Part shown: piece after piece, positions 1 to 6,046 of the stretch | Layout of the letters: each line of letters opens with the position of its first letter | Position numbering within the stretch: the first letter of the stretch is position 1 | Notes under the pieces: model-generated | What the model was told of the DNA's origin: nothing | The model's database searches: none | The model's input: the letters and a program-made list of their open reading frames with translations, nothing else | Made by a program: the position numbers and the translations under genes | Assembly (NCBI GenBank): GCA_964445085.1 | Contig: CAYUJV010000088.1 | Coordinates: 1 to 12,944 of the forward strand | Source of the DNA: Thiobacter sp964445085 | GTDB lineage: Bacteria > Pseudomonadota > Gammaproteobacteria > Burkholderiales > Thiobacteraceae | DNA length: 12,944 nt | Reading direction: 5' to 3'

Positions 1-396
1 CCCGAGGTCGAGGGCCCAGCCGTCGGCGGGGTCGCGCTCGAAGCGGTCAACCGCGGCGCCGAACACGGTGGGCAGGCGGGTCAGCCCCTGATAGCCCGGG
101 CGTTCGGCGAGCACCCGGTCGCCGGGCCTGAGCAGCGCGCCGCAGACGAGGAAATTCGCCTCGGAGGTGCCCGCCGCCAGCAGCACCTCGTCCGCCGCCA
201 CGCCGTAGGCCGCGGCGATGCGCGCCTTGAGCGCGCCGCGCAGTTCGGCCGTCGCGCCCTTCAGGCTCAGCCAGTCCGGATCGAGCGGAAACAGCTCCGG
301 TCCGGGCGCGGGCATGCCGCTCACGGACAGATCGAATTCGACGCCCCCCTGGTGGCGCTTGGCCCAGGCCATGTAGTCGAAGGCTTGGAAATCCAT
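1..396 (-). CDS. PLP-dependent class I/II aminotransferase, N-terminal part (gene runs off the window)
   Basis: The first 132 residues are visible; the rest lies beyond base 1. The start is the ATG at 394-396, giving MDFQAFDYMAWAKRH, with no strong ribosome binding site. Residues 75-81 (AGTSEAN), followed by a loop with PGDRVL, and residues 99-105 (RPGYQGL) match the small-domain and PLP-contact pattern of fold-type I aminotransferases, where the Gly-Thr-Ser segment binds the cofactor phosphate and the Tyr stacks near the ring. The Schiff-base lysine would be in the missing part. Substrate cannot be told from this fragment. The protein should be cytosolic. It is transcribed away from the exporter operon starting at 528, across a 131-bp gap. 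The family assignment is fairly safe; a specific reaction is not claimed. Confidence 0.8.
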   Translation of the reverse strand, partial: MDFQAFDYMAWAKRHQGGVEFDLSVSGMPAPGPELFPLDPDWLSLKGATAELRGALKARIAAAYGVAADEVLLAAGTSEANFLVCGALLRPGDRVLAERPGYQGLTRLPTVFGAAVDRFERDPADGWALDLG

Positions 397-460
397 CGGC
401 GCATTATCGCCCGGACCGGCGCAAACCAGAAAGCCGCAAAACCAGTATGACAAGGCGTCG

Positions 461-489
461 TTTACCTGCGTGATCGAAAGCCTTAACCT
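461..489 (+). promoter_or_regulatory. Weak candidate sigma70 promoter for the exporter operon
   Basis: In the relatively AT-rich divergent gap, TTTACC (461-466) and TAACCT (484-489) are spaced by 17 bases and would start transcription about 30 bases before the adaptor ATG at 528. Both boxes are poor matches (4/6 and 3/6), so this is only a candidate. Nothing else recognisable lies in 397-527. Confidence 0.25.
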
Positions 490-527
490 ATGCCGTTTCG
501 CCTTCCCTTGTCGCCCACTGCATCCTC

Positions 528-1736
528 ATGCCAAACCAGGACCTCAGCAAGCTCTCCATCCGCCGCGACGCCGCCCCGGCCGGCCGCACCAAACGCCGCT
601 GGCTGCGCAACGGCCTCATCGTCGCCGTCATCGCGGGCGCGGCGTGGCTGGCGCTCGGCCTGAACCGCGCCGTCACGGTCGAAACCACCAGCGTCAGCCT
701 CGCCTATCCGTCCCAGGGCGTGACCCTGATCAACGCGACCGGCTACGTCGTCGCCGGGCGCAAGGCCGCGGTCGCGTCCAAGGCCTCCGGGCGGCTGGAA
801 TGGCTGGGCGTGACCGAAGGCAGCCGGGTCAAGCAAGGCGACGTGATCGCGCGTCTCGAAAACAGGGACGTGGCGGCGCAGGTACAACAGGCGGACGCCA
901 ACGTCCGCGTCGCCCGCGGCCAGCAGGAACAGGCCCAGGCGGAGTTGCAGGACGCCAGCCAGGCCCTGGAGCGGGCGCGGGATCTGTATGCGAAAAAATT
1001 CGTCGCCGAATCGGCGCTGGACGCGGCCGTGGCCCGCCACGACAAGGCCCGCGCCGCGGTGAGCGCGGCGAAGGGCGGCCTGGCCGCGGCCGAGGCGAAT
1101 CTCAACAGCGCGCGGGTGGCTTTCGACTACACCCTCATCCGCGCCCCCTTCGACGGGGTGGTGCTGACCAAGCACGCCAACGTCGGCGACGTGATCACGC
1201 CCTTCACCTCGGCCATGGAGGCCAAGGGCGCGGTGGTGACCATGGCCGACATGTCGACCCTGGAAGTGGAAGCGGACGTGTCCGAATCGAGCCTGCACCA
1301 GGTCAGCGTCGGCCAGCCGTGCGAAATCCAGCTCGACGCGATCCCCGACAGCCGCTTCGCCGGCAAGGTGTCGCGCATCGTGCCGACGGTGGATCGCACC
1401 AAGGCCACGGTGCTGGTGAAGGTCGCCTTCGACCGCCTCGACCCGCGCGTGCTGCCCGACATGTCGGCCAAGGTCGCCTTCCTGTCGCGCCCGCTGACCG
1501 CCGACGAAAGCCAGCCGCGCACCGTGATCAACGCCGGCGCGGTGGTCGAGCGCGACGGCAGGCCGACGGCGTTCGTGGTGCGCGACGGCAAGGCGGTCCA
1601 GGTCGCGCTGGTGACCGGCAAGCGCATTGGCGACCTGCTTGAGATCAGGAGCGGGCTCAAGGTCGGCGACAGCGTGGTGCTCCGGCCCGGCGCCGATCTC
1701 AAGAACGGGGTCCGCGTCGTCACCGCGGCCAAGTAG
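528..1736 (+). CDS. HlyD/MacA-type periplasmic adaptor subunit of an ABC exporter
   Basis: A 402-residue membrane-fusion protein that would link an inner-membrane ABC exporter to an outer-membrane channel. A basic N-terminus is followed by one membrane anchor at about 28-46; there is no lipobox cysteine, so it is anchored by the helix. Residues 72-114 form the first half of a biotinyl-lipoyl-like domain (SGRLEWLGV, then GDVIARLENRD). Residues 115-195 are an Ala/Gln/Arg-rich coiled-coil hairpin. The chain then returns with the family hallmark YTLIRAPFDGVV at 201-212. Beta-barrel and membrane-proximal segments follow at about 243-320 and 335-402. It is the first gene of a four-gene operon with the ATPase and two permeases, which supports a MacA/DevB-like rather than an RND role. 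The start codon lacks a clear ribosome binding site, but it is the first in-frame ATG before the anchor. The exported substrate is unknown. Confidence 0.9.
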   Translation: MPNQDLSKLSIRRDAAPAGRTKRRWLRNGLIVAVIAGAAWLALGLNRAVTVETTSVSLAYPSQGVTLINATGYVVAGRKAAVASKASGRLEWLGVTEGSRVKQGDVIARLENRDVAAQVQQADANVRVARGQQEQAQAELQDASQALERARDLYAKKFVAESALDAAVARHDKARAAVSAAKGGLAAAEANLNSARVAFDYTLIRAPFDGVVLTKHANVGDVITPFTSAMEAKGAVVTMADMSTLEVEADVSESSLHQVSVGQPCEIQLDAIPDSRFAGKVSRIVPTVDRTKATVLVKVAFDRLDPRVLPDMSAKVAFLSRPLTADESQPRTVINAGAVVERDGRPTAFVVRDGKAVQVALVTGKRIGDLLEIRSGLKVGDSVVLRPGADLKNGVRVVTAAK

Positions 1737-2420
1737 ATGGCGCTCGTCGAACTCCGCCACCTCCGCAAGTCCTACCGGCGCGGCGAGCAGGTCGTGCCGG
1801 TGCTGGACGACATCAGCTTCGACATCGAGGCGGGGGAATTCGTCGGCCTCATGGGGCCGTCGGGCTCCGGCAAGAGCACGCTGCTCAACCTCATCGCCGG
1901 CATCGACAAGCCGGACGGCGGCACGCTGCGGGTGGACGGCGTCGACATCGCGCAGCTGCCGGAGGCCGAGCTTGCCGCCTGGCGCGCGCGCCATGTCGGC
2001 TTCATCTTCCAGTTCTACAACCTGATGCCGGTGCTCACCGCCTTCGAGAACGTGGAGCTGCCGCTGATGCTCACCGACCTGTCCCGGAGCGAGCGGCGCG
2101 AGCGGGCGGAACTGGCGCTATCCATGGTCGGCCTGGCCGACCGCATGGAGCATTACCCGTCCGAGCTCTCCGGCGGCCAGCAGCAGCGGGTCGCCATCGC
2201 CCGCGCCATCGTCACCGACCCGAGCATCATCGTCGCCGACGAGCCCACCGGCGACCTGGACCGCGTCTCCGGCGGCGAGATCCTCGAACTGCTGGAGCGC
2301 CTCAACCGCGAGCTGCACAAGACCATCATCATGGTCACCCACGACCCGAAGGCGGCGGAGCGCGCCCATCGGCTGCGGCATCTGGAGAAGGGGGTGCTGA
2401 CGGATGAGGCGCCCGCCTGA
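1737..2420 (+). CDS. ABC transporter ATP-binding protein, LolD/MacB type
   Basis: A 227-residue nucleotide-binding subunit that powers the exporter from the cytoplasmic side. All catalytic motifs are present: Walker A GPSGSGKST at 40-48, Q-loop Gln92, signature LSGGQQQRVAIARA at 144-157, Walker B ending in Asp168-Glu169 with the DEPTGDLD sequence, and the switch His202 in VTHDP. The length and the PTGDLD form of Walker B fit the LolD/MacB/FtsE class, which pairs with FtsX-like permeases. The ATG follows the adaptor's TAG stop with no spacer, so translation is probably coupled. LolD of lipoprotein export is the closest alternative, but the adaptor gene immediately upstream argues for a MacAB/DevA-like exporter. 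Confidence 0.93.
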   Translation: MALVELRHLRKSYRRGEQVVPVLDDISFDIEAGEFVGLMGPSGSGKSTLLNLIAGIDKPDGGTLRVDGVDIAQLPEAELAAWRARHVGFIFQFYNLMPVLTAFENVELPLMLTDLSRSERRERAELALSMVGLADRMEHYPSELSGGQQQRVAIARAIVTDPSIIVADEPTGDLDRVSGGEILELLERLNRELHKTIIMVTHDPKAAERAHRLRHLEKGVLTDEAPA

Positions 2421-2426
2421 TCGGCC

Positions 2427-3581
2427 ATGCTGTTCAAGCTCATCCTGAAAAACGCCTTCCGCCACAAGCTGCGCACCGGGCTGACGCTGCTCGGCGTGAC
2501 CATCGCCATCCTCGCCTTCGGCCTGCTCAACACCGTGGTGCGCGCCTGGTATGCCGGCGCCGACGCCACCTCCAGCTCGCGCCTGGTCACGCGTAATGCC
2601 ATCTCGCTGGTGTTCCCCATGCCGCTGAGCTACCAGCAGAAGATTCGCGCCATTCCCGGCGTGACGCTGGTGTCCCATTCCAACTGGTTCGGCGGCGTCT
2701 ACATCAGCGAGCGCAATTTCTTTCCCCAGTTCGCGGTGCAGGCCGGCACCTACTTCCAGCTCTACCCGGAGTTCGTGGTGGACGAGGCGCAGATGCGCGA
2801 CTTCATGCACGACCGGCACGGCGCCATCGTCGGCCGCAAGCTGGCCGAGCGCTTCGGCTGGAAGGTCGGCGACACCGTTCCCCTGCGCGGCACCATCTGG
2901 CCCGGCAACTGGAACTTCGTCATCCGCGGCATCTACCACGGCGCGCAGAAGACCACGGACGAGGGACAATTCCTGTTCCACTGGGAATACCTGAACGAGA
3001 CCGCCAAGATCAACTACCCGCGGCGCGCCAACACCGTCGGCGTCTACATCATCGGCATCGACGATCCGAGCCGCACCGCGGAAATTGCCGCCGCCATCGA
3101 TGCGACCTTCAAGAACTCCCTGGCGGAGACCCTGACCGAAACGGAAAAGGCCTTCCAGCTGTCCTTCGTCTCCATGACCGAGGCCATCCTGCTCGCGATC
3201 CAGGCCGTGTCCTATGTCGTGATCGTCATCATCATGGCGGTGATGGCCAACACCATGGCCATGACCGCGCGCGAGCGGCTCGCCGAGTACGCCACCCTCA
3301 AGGCGCTCGGCTTCCAGCCCGCCTTCGTGCGCCTGCTGGTGTACGGCGAGTCGGTGGCCATCGCCCTCATCGGCGGCCTGCTCGGCATCGCCCTCACCTT
3401 CCCCGCCGCCGCGGCTTTCGGCCGGGAGCTGTCGAACCTGTTTCCGGTGTTCTACGTGCAGACGTCCACGCTCGCCACCCAGGCGCTGGCCGCCCTGATC
3501 GTGGGCCTGGTGGCGGCGCTGGTGCCGGCCCGCCGCGGCGCGCGCGTCAACATCGTCGAAGGCCTGCGGAGCATCGCATGA
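2427..3581 (+). CDS. ABC transporter permease, FtsX/MacB family (first of two)
   Basis: A 384-residue inner-membrane subunit with the four-helix FtsX/MacB layout: helix 1 at about 18-40, a large periplasmic domain at about 41-250, then helices at about 253-279, 304-330 and 346-367. The cytoplasmic stretch ARERLAEYATLKALGF after helix 2 is the usual coupling region with the ATPase, and PARRGARVNIVEGLR at the C-terminus is typical of the family. It begins six bases after the ATPase stop, and its stop overlaps the start of the next permease gene. It probably forms a heterodimer with that second permease. The periplasmic domain is not one I can link to a substrate. Confidence 0.9.
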   Translation: MLFKLILKNAFRHKLRTGLTLLGVTIAILAFGLLNTVVRAWYAGADATSSSRLVTRNAISLVFPMPLSYQQKIRAIPGVTLVSHSNWFGGVYISERNFFPQFAVQAGTYFQLYPEFVVDEAQMRDFMHDRHGAIVGRKLAERFGWKVGDTVPLRGTIWPGNWNFVIRGIYHGAQKTTDEGQFLFHWEYLNETAKINYPRRANTVGVYIIGIDDPSRTAEIAAAIDATFKNSLAETLTETEKAFQLSFVSMTEAILLAIQAVSYVVIVIIMAVMANTMAMTARERLAEYATLKALGFQPAFVRLLVYGESVAIALIGGLLGIALTFPAAAAFGRELSNLFPVFYVQTSTLATQALAALIVGLVAALVPARRGARVNIVEGLRSIA

Positions 3582-4759
3582 TCGCGGCCTTCGCCCGCGT
3601 GCCCCTGTCCTACGTGGTGCGCAACCTCGCCACCCGGCGCATGACCACGGCGCTCACCGCCGGCGGCATGGCGCTGGTGGTGTTCGTGTTCGCCACGGTG
3701 CTCATGCTCACCGAGGGCCTGCGCGCGACGCTGGTGGAGACCGGCTCCCCCGACAACGTGGTGGTCATCCGCCGCTCCAGCCAGACCGAAATCCAGAGCG
3801 GCGTCGAGCGCGCCCAGGCGGCGGTGATCGAGAGCCAGCCGGAGATCGCCTTCGACGCGAACGGCCGGCGCCTGGTGTCGAAAGAGGTCGTGGTCCTCAT
3901 CAGCCTGCCCAAGCGCGACTCGGGCAAGCCCGCCAACGTCAGCATCCGCGGCATCGGCGCGCAGGGCCTGGCGCTGCGGCCGCAGGTCAGGCTCGTCGCC
4001 GGCCGCATGTTCCGGCCGGGCACGTCGGAGATCATCGCCGGCAAGAGCATCGCCGCGCGCTTCAAGGGCGGCGGACTGGGGGAGACGCTGCACTTCGGCC
4101 AGCGCGACTGGACCGTGGTGGGCATCTTCGATGCCGGCGGCAGTGGCTTCGAGTCGGAGATCTGGGGCGACGCCGAGCAGCTGATGCAGGCTTTCCGCCG
4201 GCCGGTGTACTCCTCGGTGCTGTTCCGGCTGAACGATCCGGACGCCTTCGACGCGCTCAAGGCGCGGCTCGAATCGGACCCCCGCCTCACCATCGAGGCC
4301 AAGCGCGAATCGCGGTTCTACGCCGACCAGTCCGAAGTGCTGGCGAAGTTCATCAACATCCTCGGCCTGGTGCTGTCGGTGATCTTCTCCATCGGCGCCA
4401 CCATCGGCGCCATGATCACCATGTACGCGGCCGTGGCCAACCGCACGGCGGAAATCGGCACCCTGCGCGCGCTGGGCTACACCCGGCGCAACATCCTCGC
4501 CGCCTTCCTCGCCGAGTCGACACTGCTCGCGCTCATCGGCGGCGTCGTCGGCCTGGTCGGCGCATCGTTCATGCAACTCATCACGATTTCCACCATGAAC
4601 TGGCAGACCTTCTCGGAGCTGGCCTTCGGCTTCCGGCTCACGCCGGGCATAGGCGCGGCATCGATCGCGTTCGCGATCGCCATGGGCGTGCTGGGGGGAT
4701 TTTTGCCGGCGGTGCGGGCGGCGCGGCTGAAGATTGTGGACGCGCTGCGCGCGGCGTAG
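3578..4759 (+). CDS. ABC transporter permease, FtsX/MacB family (second of two)
   Basis: A 393-residue partner permease. The start overlaps the previous stop by four bases (ATGA), a classic coupled start. Helices lie at about 26-46, 258-285, 304-334 and 357-378, with a periplasmic domain at about 50-255. The coupling stretch NRTAEIGTLRALGYTRRN and the C-terminal PAVRAARLKIVDALRAA are typical of FtsX-like permeases. Two different permeases, each with one extracytoplasmic domain, together with one ATPase and one adaptor, give a complete inner-membrane exporter of DevBCA/MacAB-like design. The gene's TAG stop (4757-4759) is also the first three bases of the palindromic element that follows, so insertion may have fixed or changed the original C-terminus. 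Confidence 0.9.
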   Translation: MIAAFARVPLSYVVRNLATRRMTTALTAGGMALVVFVFATVLMLTEGLRATLVETGSPDNVVVIRRSSQTEIQSGVERAQAAVIESQPEIAFDANGRRLVSKEVVVLISLPKRDSGKPANVSIRGIGAQGLALRPQVRLVAGRMFRPGTSEIIAGKSIAARFKGGGLGETLHFGQRDWTVVGIFDAGGSGFESEIWGDAEQLMQAFRRPVYSSVLFRLNDPDAFDALKARLESDPRLTIEAKRESRFYADQSEVLAKFINILGLVLSVIFSIGATIGAMITMYAAVANRTAEIGTLRALGYTRRNILAAFLAESTLLALIGGVVGLVGASFMQLITISTMNWQTFSELAFGFRLTPGIGAASIAFAIAMGVLGGFLPAVRAARLKIVDALRAA

Positions 4760-4884
4760 GGAAACTCTGCAAAAGGTCGCGAGCAAGCCCGGCTGGCCGC
4801 CGAGAAGCGCACCTGTACAAGGGAGTACAGCGAGCATCGCAGGCGGGCAGACGGGCTGCGCAGTACTTTTGCAGAGGCTCCCTA
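4757..4884. mobile_element. 128-bp palindromic MITE-like element with 19-bp terminal inverted repeats
   Basis: The left end TAGGGAAACTCTGCAAAAG (4757-4775) and the reverse complement of the right end (4866-4884), TAGGGAGCCTCTGCAAAAG, agree at 17 of 19 positions. The interior shares nearly the same symmetry axis: AGCCCG at 4786-4791 pairs with CGGGCT at 4852-4857, and CTGTAC at 4813-4818 pairs with GTACAG at 4825-4830. The whole unit could therefore fold as one long imperfect hairpin. It is too short to encode a transposase. The TA at each outer edge could be a duplicated target dinucleotide, or part of the repeat. It lies between converging genes and may also act as a two-way terminator, although no T-run follows. 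Its source family is unknown; a non-autonomous derivative of an insertion sequence is the likeliest reading. Confidence 0.7.
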
Positions 4885-5232
4885 GGGATTGCCCCAGGCG
4901 CGCGTGACTTCGGCAGTGGCGCGCGCCAGGTTCTCGTCGGCGCGGCGCTTGCGCGCCAGCGCCTGGTCGGCCGCTTGTTGTGCCGCCTCGCGCTGCTGGC
5001 GCAGGCGATTGAATTGCTCCTCGGCGGCGCGCTCCTTGCGCTTCGCCTCCGCCAGGTCCTGTTCGGCCAGGCGCAGCGCGCGCTCGGCATCCGCCTGCTC
5101 GTGCCGCGCCAGTTCGGCCTTCATCTGCGCGGCGGCCGCGGGCGACTGCGGCACTGCGCGCTCCTCCACCGGCGCCTGCGCCCAGACGCTGCCGCCGATG
5201 GCCCACACGAGTATCAATGCAGCCGCGCGCAT
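4882..5232 (-). CDS. Exported coiled-coil protein of unknown function
   Basis: A 116-residue protein with a Sec-type signal peptide (MRAAALILVWAIGGSVWA, cleavage near residue 18-20). The remainder is almost entirely a charged Ala/Glu/Arg/Gln-rich helix from about residue 35 to 110, predicted to be a coiled coil in the periplasm. I do not recognise the family. The ATG at 5232 was chosen over a GTG at 5250 because it places the signal peptide at the N-terminus and has a GAGGCGAGG purine stretch just before it. The gene starts seven bases after the upstream gene's stop, so the two are probably co-translated. Its TAG stop (4882-4884) is formed by the outermost bases of the palindromic element, so the present C-terminus (RAWGNP) may be a product of that insertion. 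Confidence 0.75.
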   Translation of the reverse strand: MRAAALILVWAIGGSVWAQAPVEERAVPQSPAAAAQMKAELARHEQADAERALRLAEQDLAEAKRKERAAEEQFNRLRQQREAAQQAADQALARKRRADENLARATAEVTRAWGNP

Positions 5233-5239
5233 CCTCGCC

Positions 5240-5605
5240 TCAGCCCGCACCGTAGCCGAACTGCCCGATCCACTCGCCCTGGCGGAAGTCGATCTTCAGC
5301 CAGTCCGGCGTGTAAGCGGTCGGGTTGACGATGGGCAGGTCGTCCAGCGGCGGCAGGCCCTCGCCCACCTTCACGCCGCAGGCACGGCTGGCGACCGGCC
5401 GAAACCGCAGGTACAGGTTTTCGCGCACGGGCACCGCCGCGCCGCCGGCCGCCAGCGGCTTGAAGCGCACCGCCTTGCGGATGAGGCAGCTGAAGTACAG
5501 TTCCATCTCGGCGACCAGCGGCGCGCCCAGCTCCGCCAGCGCCCGTTCCGCCCGTGCCGACAGGGTCACGGCCACCTGCTTGTTGTCCAGTTTTACGGTC
5601 TGCAT
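5240..5605 (-). CDS. Conserved-looking hypothetical protein, 121 residues
   Basis: I do not recognise this protein. It starts at the ATG at 5603-5605, which has a good GGAGGA ribosome binding site about four bases upstream; an in-frame start 33 bases earlier would lie upstream of that site. No signal peptide or membrane helix is seen, so it is probably cytosolic. Residues 1-35 (MQTVKLDNKQVAVTLSARAERALAEL) look like a short strand-helix segment. The middle holds YFSCLIRKAVRF at 38-49 with Cys40, and the end (NPTAYTPDWLKIDFRQGEWIGQFGYG) is rich in aromatic residues. It is the first gene of a two-gene operon with the exported coiled-coil protein, and it has its own promoter with operator-like repeats, so the pair seems to be a regulated unit. 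Confidence 0.75.
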   Translation of the reverse strand: MQTVKLDNKQVAVTLSARAERALAELGAPLVAEMELYFSCLIRKAVRFKPLAAGGAAVPVRENLYLRFRPVASRACGVKVGEGLPPLDDLPIVNPTAYTPDWLKIDFRQGEWIGQFGYGAG

Positions 5606-5632
5606 GGCTCCTCCACGCCCTTGCGGGCCAGG

Positions 5633-5689
5633 CGACATTTCACGCCCGTAATGTCGGCCCTGTCAACGGCGGGCTGCGCATACCGTTGA
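5633..5689. promoter_or_regulatory. Two perfect 7-bp inverted repeats overlapping the promoter (candidate operators)
   Basis: CGACATT (5633-5639) and AATGTCG (5650-5656) are separated by 10 bases and cover the -10 box. TCAACGG (5663-5669) and CCGTTGA (5683-5689) are separated by 13 bases, with arm centres 20 bases apart (about two helical turns), and overlap the -35 box. Such arms suit a dimeric regulator. They lie between divergent genes and could act on both. No regulator is encoded nearby, and short repeats can arise by chance. Confidence 0.4.
5637..5666 (-). promoter_or_regulatory. Sigma70-type promoter of the 121-residue protein / coiled-coil protein operon
   Basis: On the minus strand a perfect TTGACA (5661-5666) is followed, after an 18-base spacer, by TGAAAT (5637-5642; 4 of 6 matches to TATAAT). 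The predicted start at about 5630 would give a leader of about 25 bases carrying the GGAGGA site. This is the best promoter match noted in the window. Confidence 0.5.
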
Positions 5690-5749
5690 ACCGGCCGTGC
5701 GCCAGCCCGGCGCACCAAGCCAGCACAACCCTTACTCAGGAGACATACC

Positions 5750-5998
5750 ATGCGCAAACTTCTTTCCGTGGCGACCGCCGCCCTCGCCTTCGCCGCCGTG
5801 ACCGCCCATGCTGCGGACCCGCACAAGGCCACGCCGGCGGTTCCGGCCGAGCCGGCGCAGCATGAGGCGGGCAAGCCCGCAGCGGCGCCCAAGGCCATGC
5901 CCGCCACCCCGGCGGAGCCGGCCGCCAAGGGCGAGAAATCCAACAAGGGCAAACACAAGGGCGCCGACGAAGGCAAGAAGAAGGGCCACGACAAGTAA
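5750..5998 (+). CDS. Small exported Ala/Pro/Lys-rich protein
   Basis: An 82-residue protein with a clear Sec signal peptide (MRKLLSVATAALAFAAVTAHA, cleavage after residue 21) and an AGGAGA ribosome binding site before the ATG. The mature part is low-complexity: two related Pro-Ala stretches (TPAVPAEPAQ and MPATPAEPAAKG), then a strongly basic Lys/Gly/His tail (GKHKGADEGKKKGHDK). No fold or catalytic motif is visible, and the mature protein is likely to be disordered in the periplasm. The composition recalls the acid-shock protein Asr of enterobacteria, but that is likeness of composition only, not shown homology. It is transcribed alone: a divergent operon lies upstream and an intrinsic terminator follows about 20 bases after the stop. 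Confidence 0.8.
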   Translation: MRKLLSVATAALAFAAVTAHAADPHKATPAVPAEPAQHEAGKPAAAPKAMPATPAEPAAKGEKSNKGKHKGADEGKKKGHDK

Positions 5999-6018
5999 GC
6001 CCGGACCACGCCCGGAAC

Positions 6019-6046
6019 AAGCAGGGGCCTGCCCCTGCTTTTTTAT
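6019..6046 (+). terminator. Intrinsic terminator after the small exported protein gene
   Basis: A perfect 9-bp stem AAGCAGGGG / CCCCTGCTT with loop CCTG (6019-6040) runs directly into a T-tract (T at 6039-6044). The T-run overlaps the stop codon of the converging gene at 6043. In the other direction only a weak T-tract follows, so it works best for the plus strand. Confidence 0.9.

Noticed and set aside
483..1994. 503-codon minus-strand frame opposite the adaptor and ATPase genes
   Set aside because: Antisense to two well-supported genes. The translation is rich in Arg/Ala/Gly/His with no motifs, a by-product of high GC codon use.
1737..4759. Reading the ATPase and permeases as LolCDE lipoprotein export
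   Set aside because: An adaptor gene abuts the ATPase with no spacer and two dissimilar permeases follow, which suits a MacAB/DevBCA-like exporter better; only phylogeny could settle it fully.
3452..5206. 584-codon minus-strand frame across both permease genes and the element
   Set aside because: Runs antisense to the permeases and out of frame through the coiled-coil gene; no domain is recognisable.
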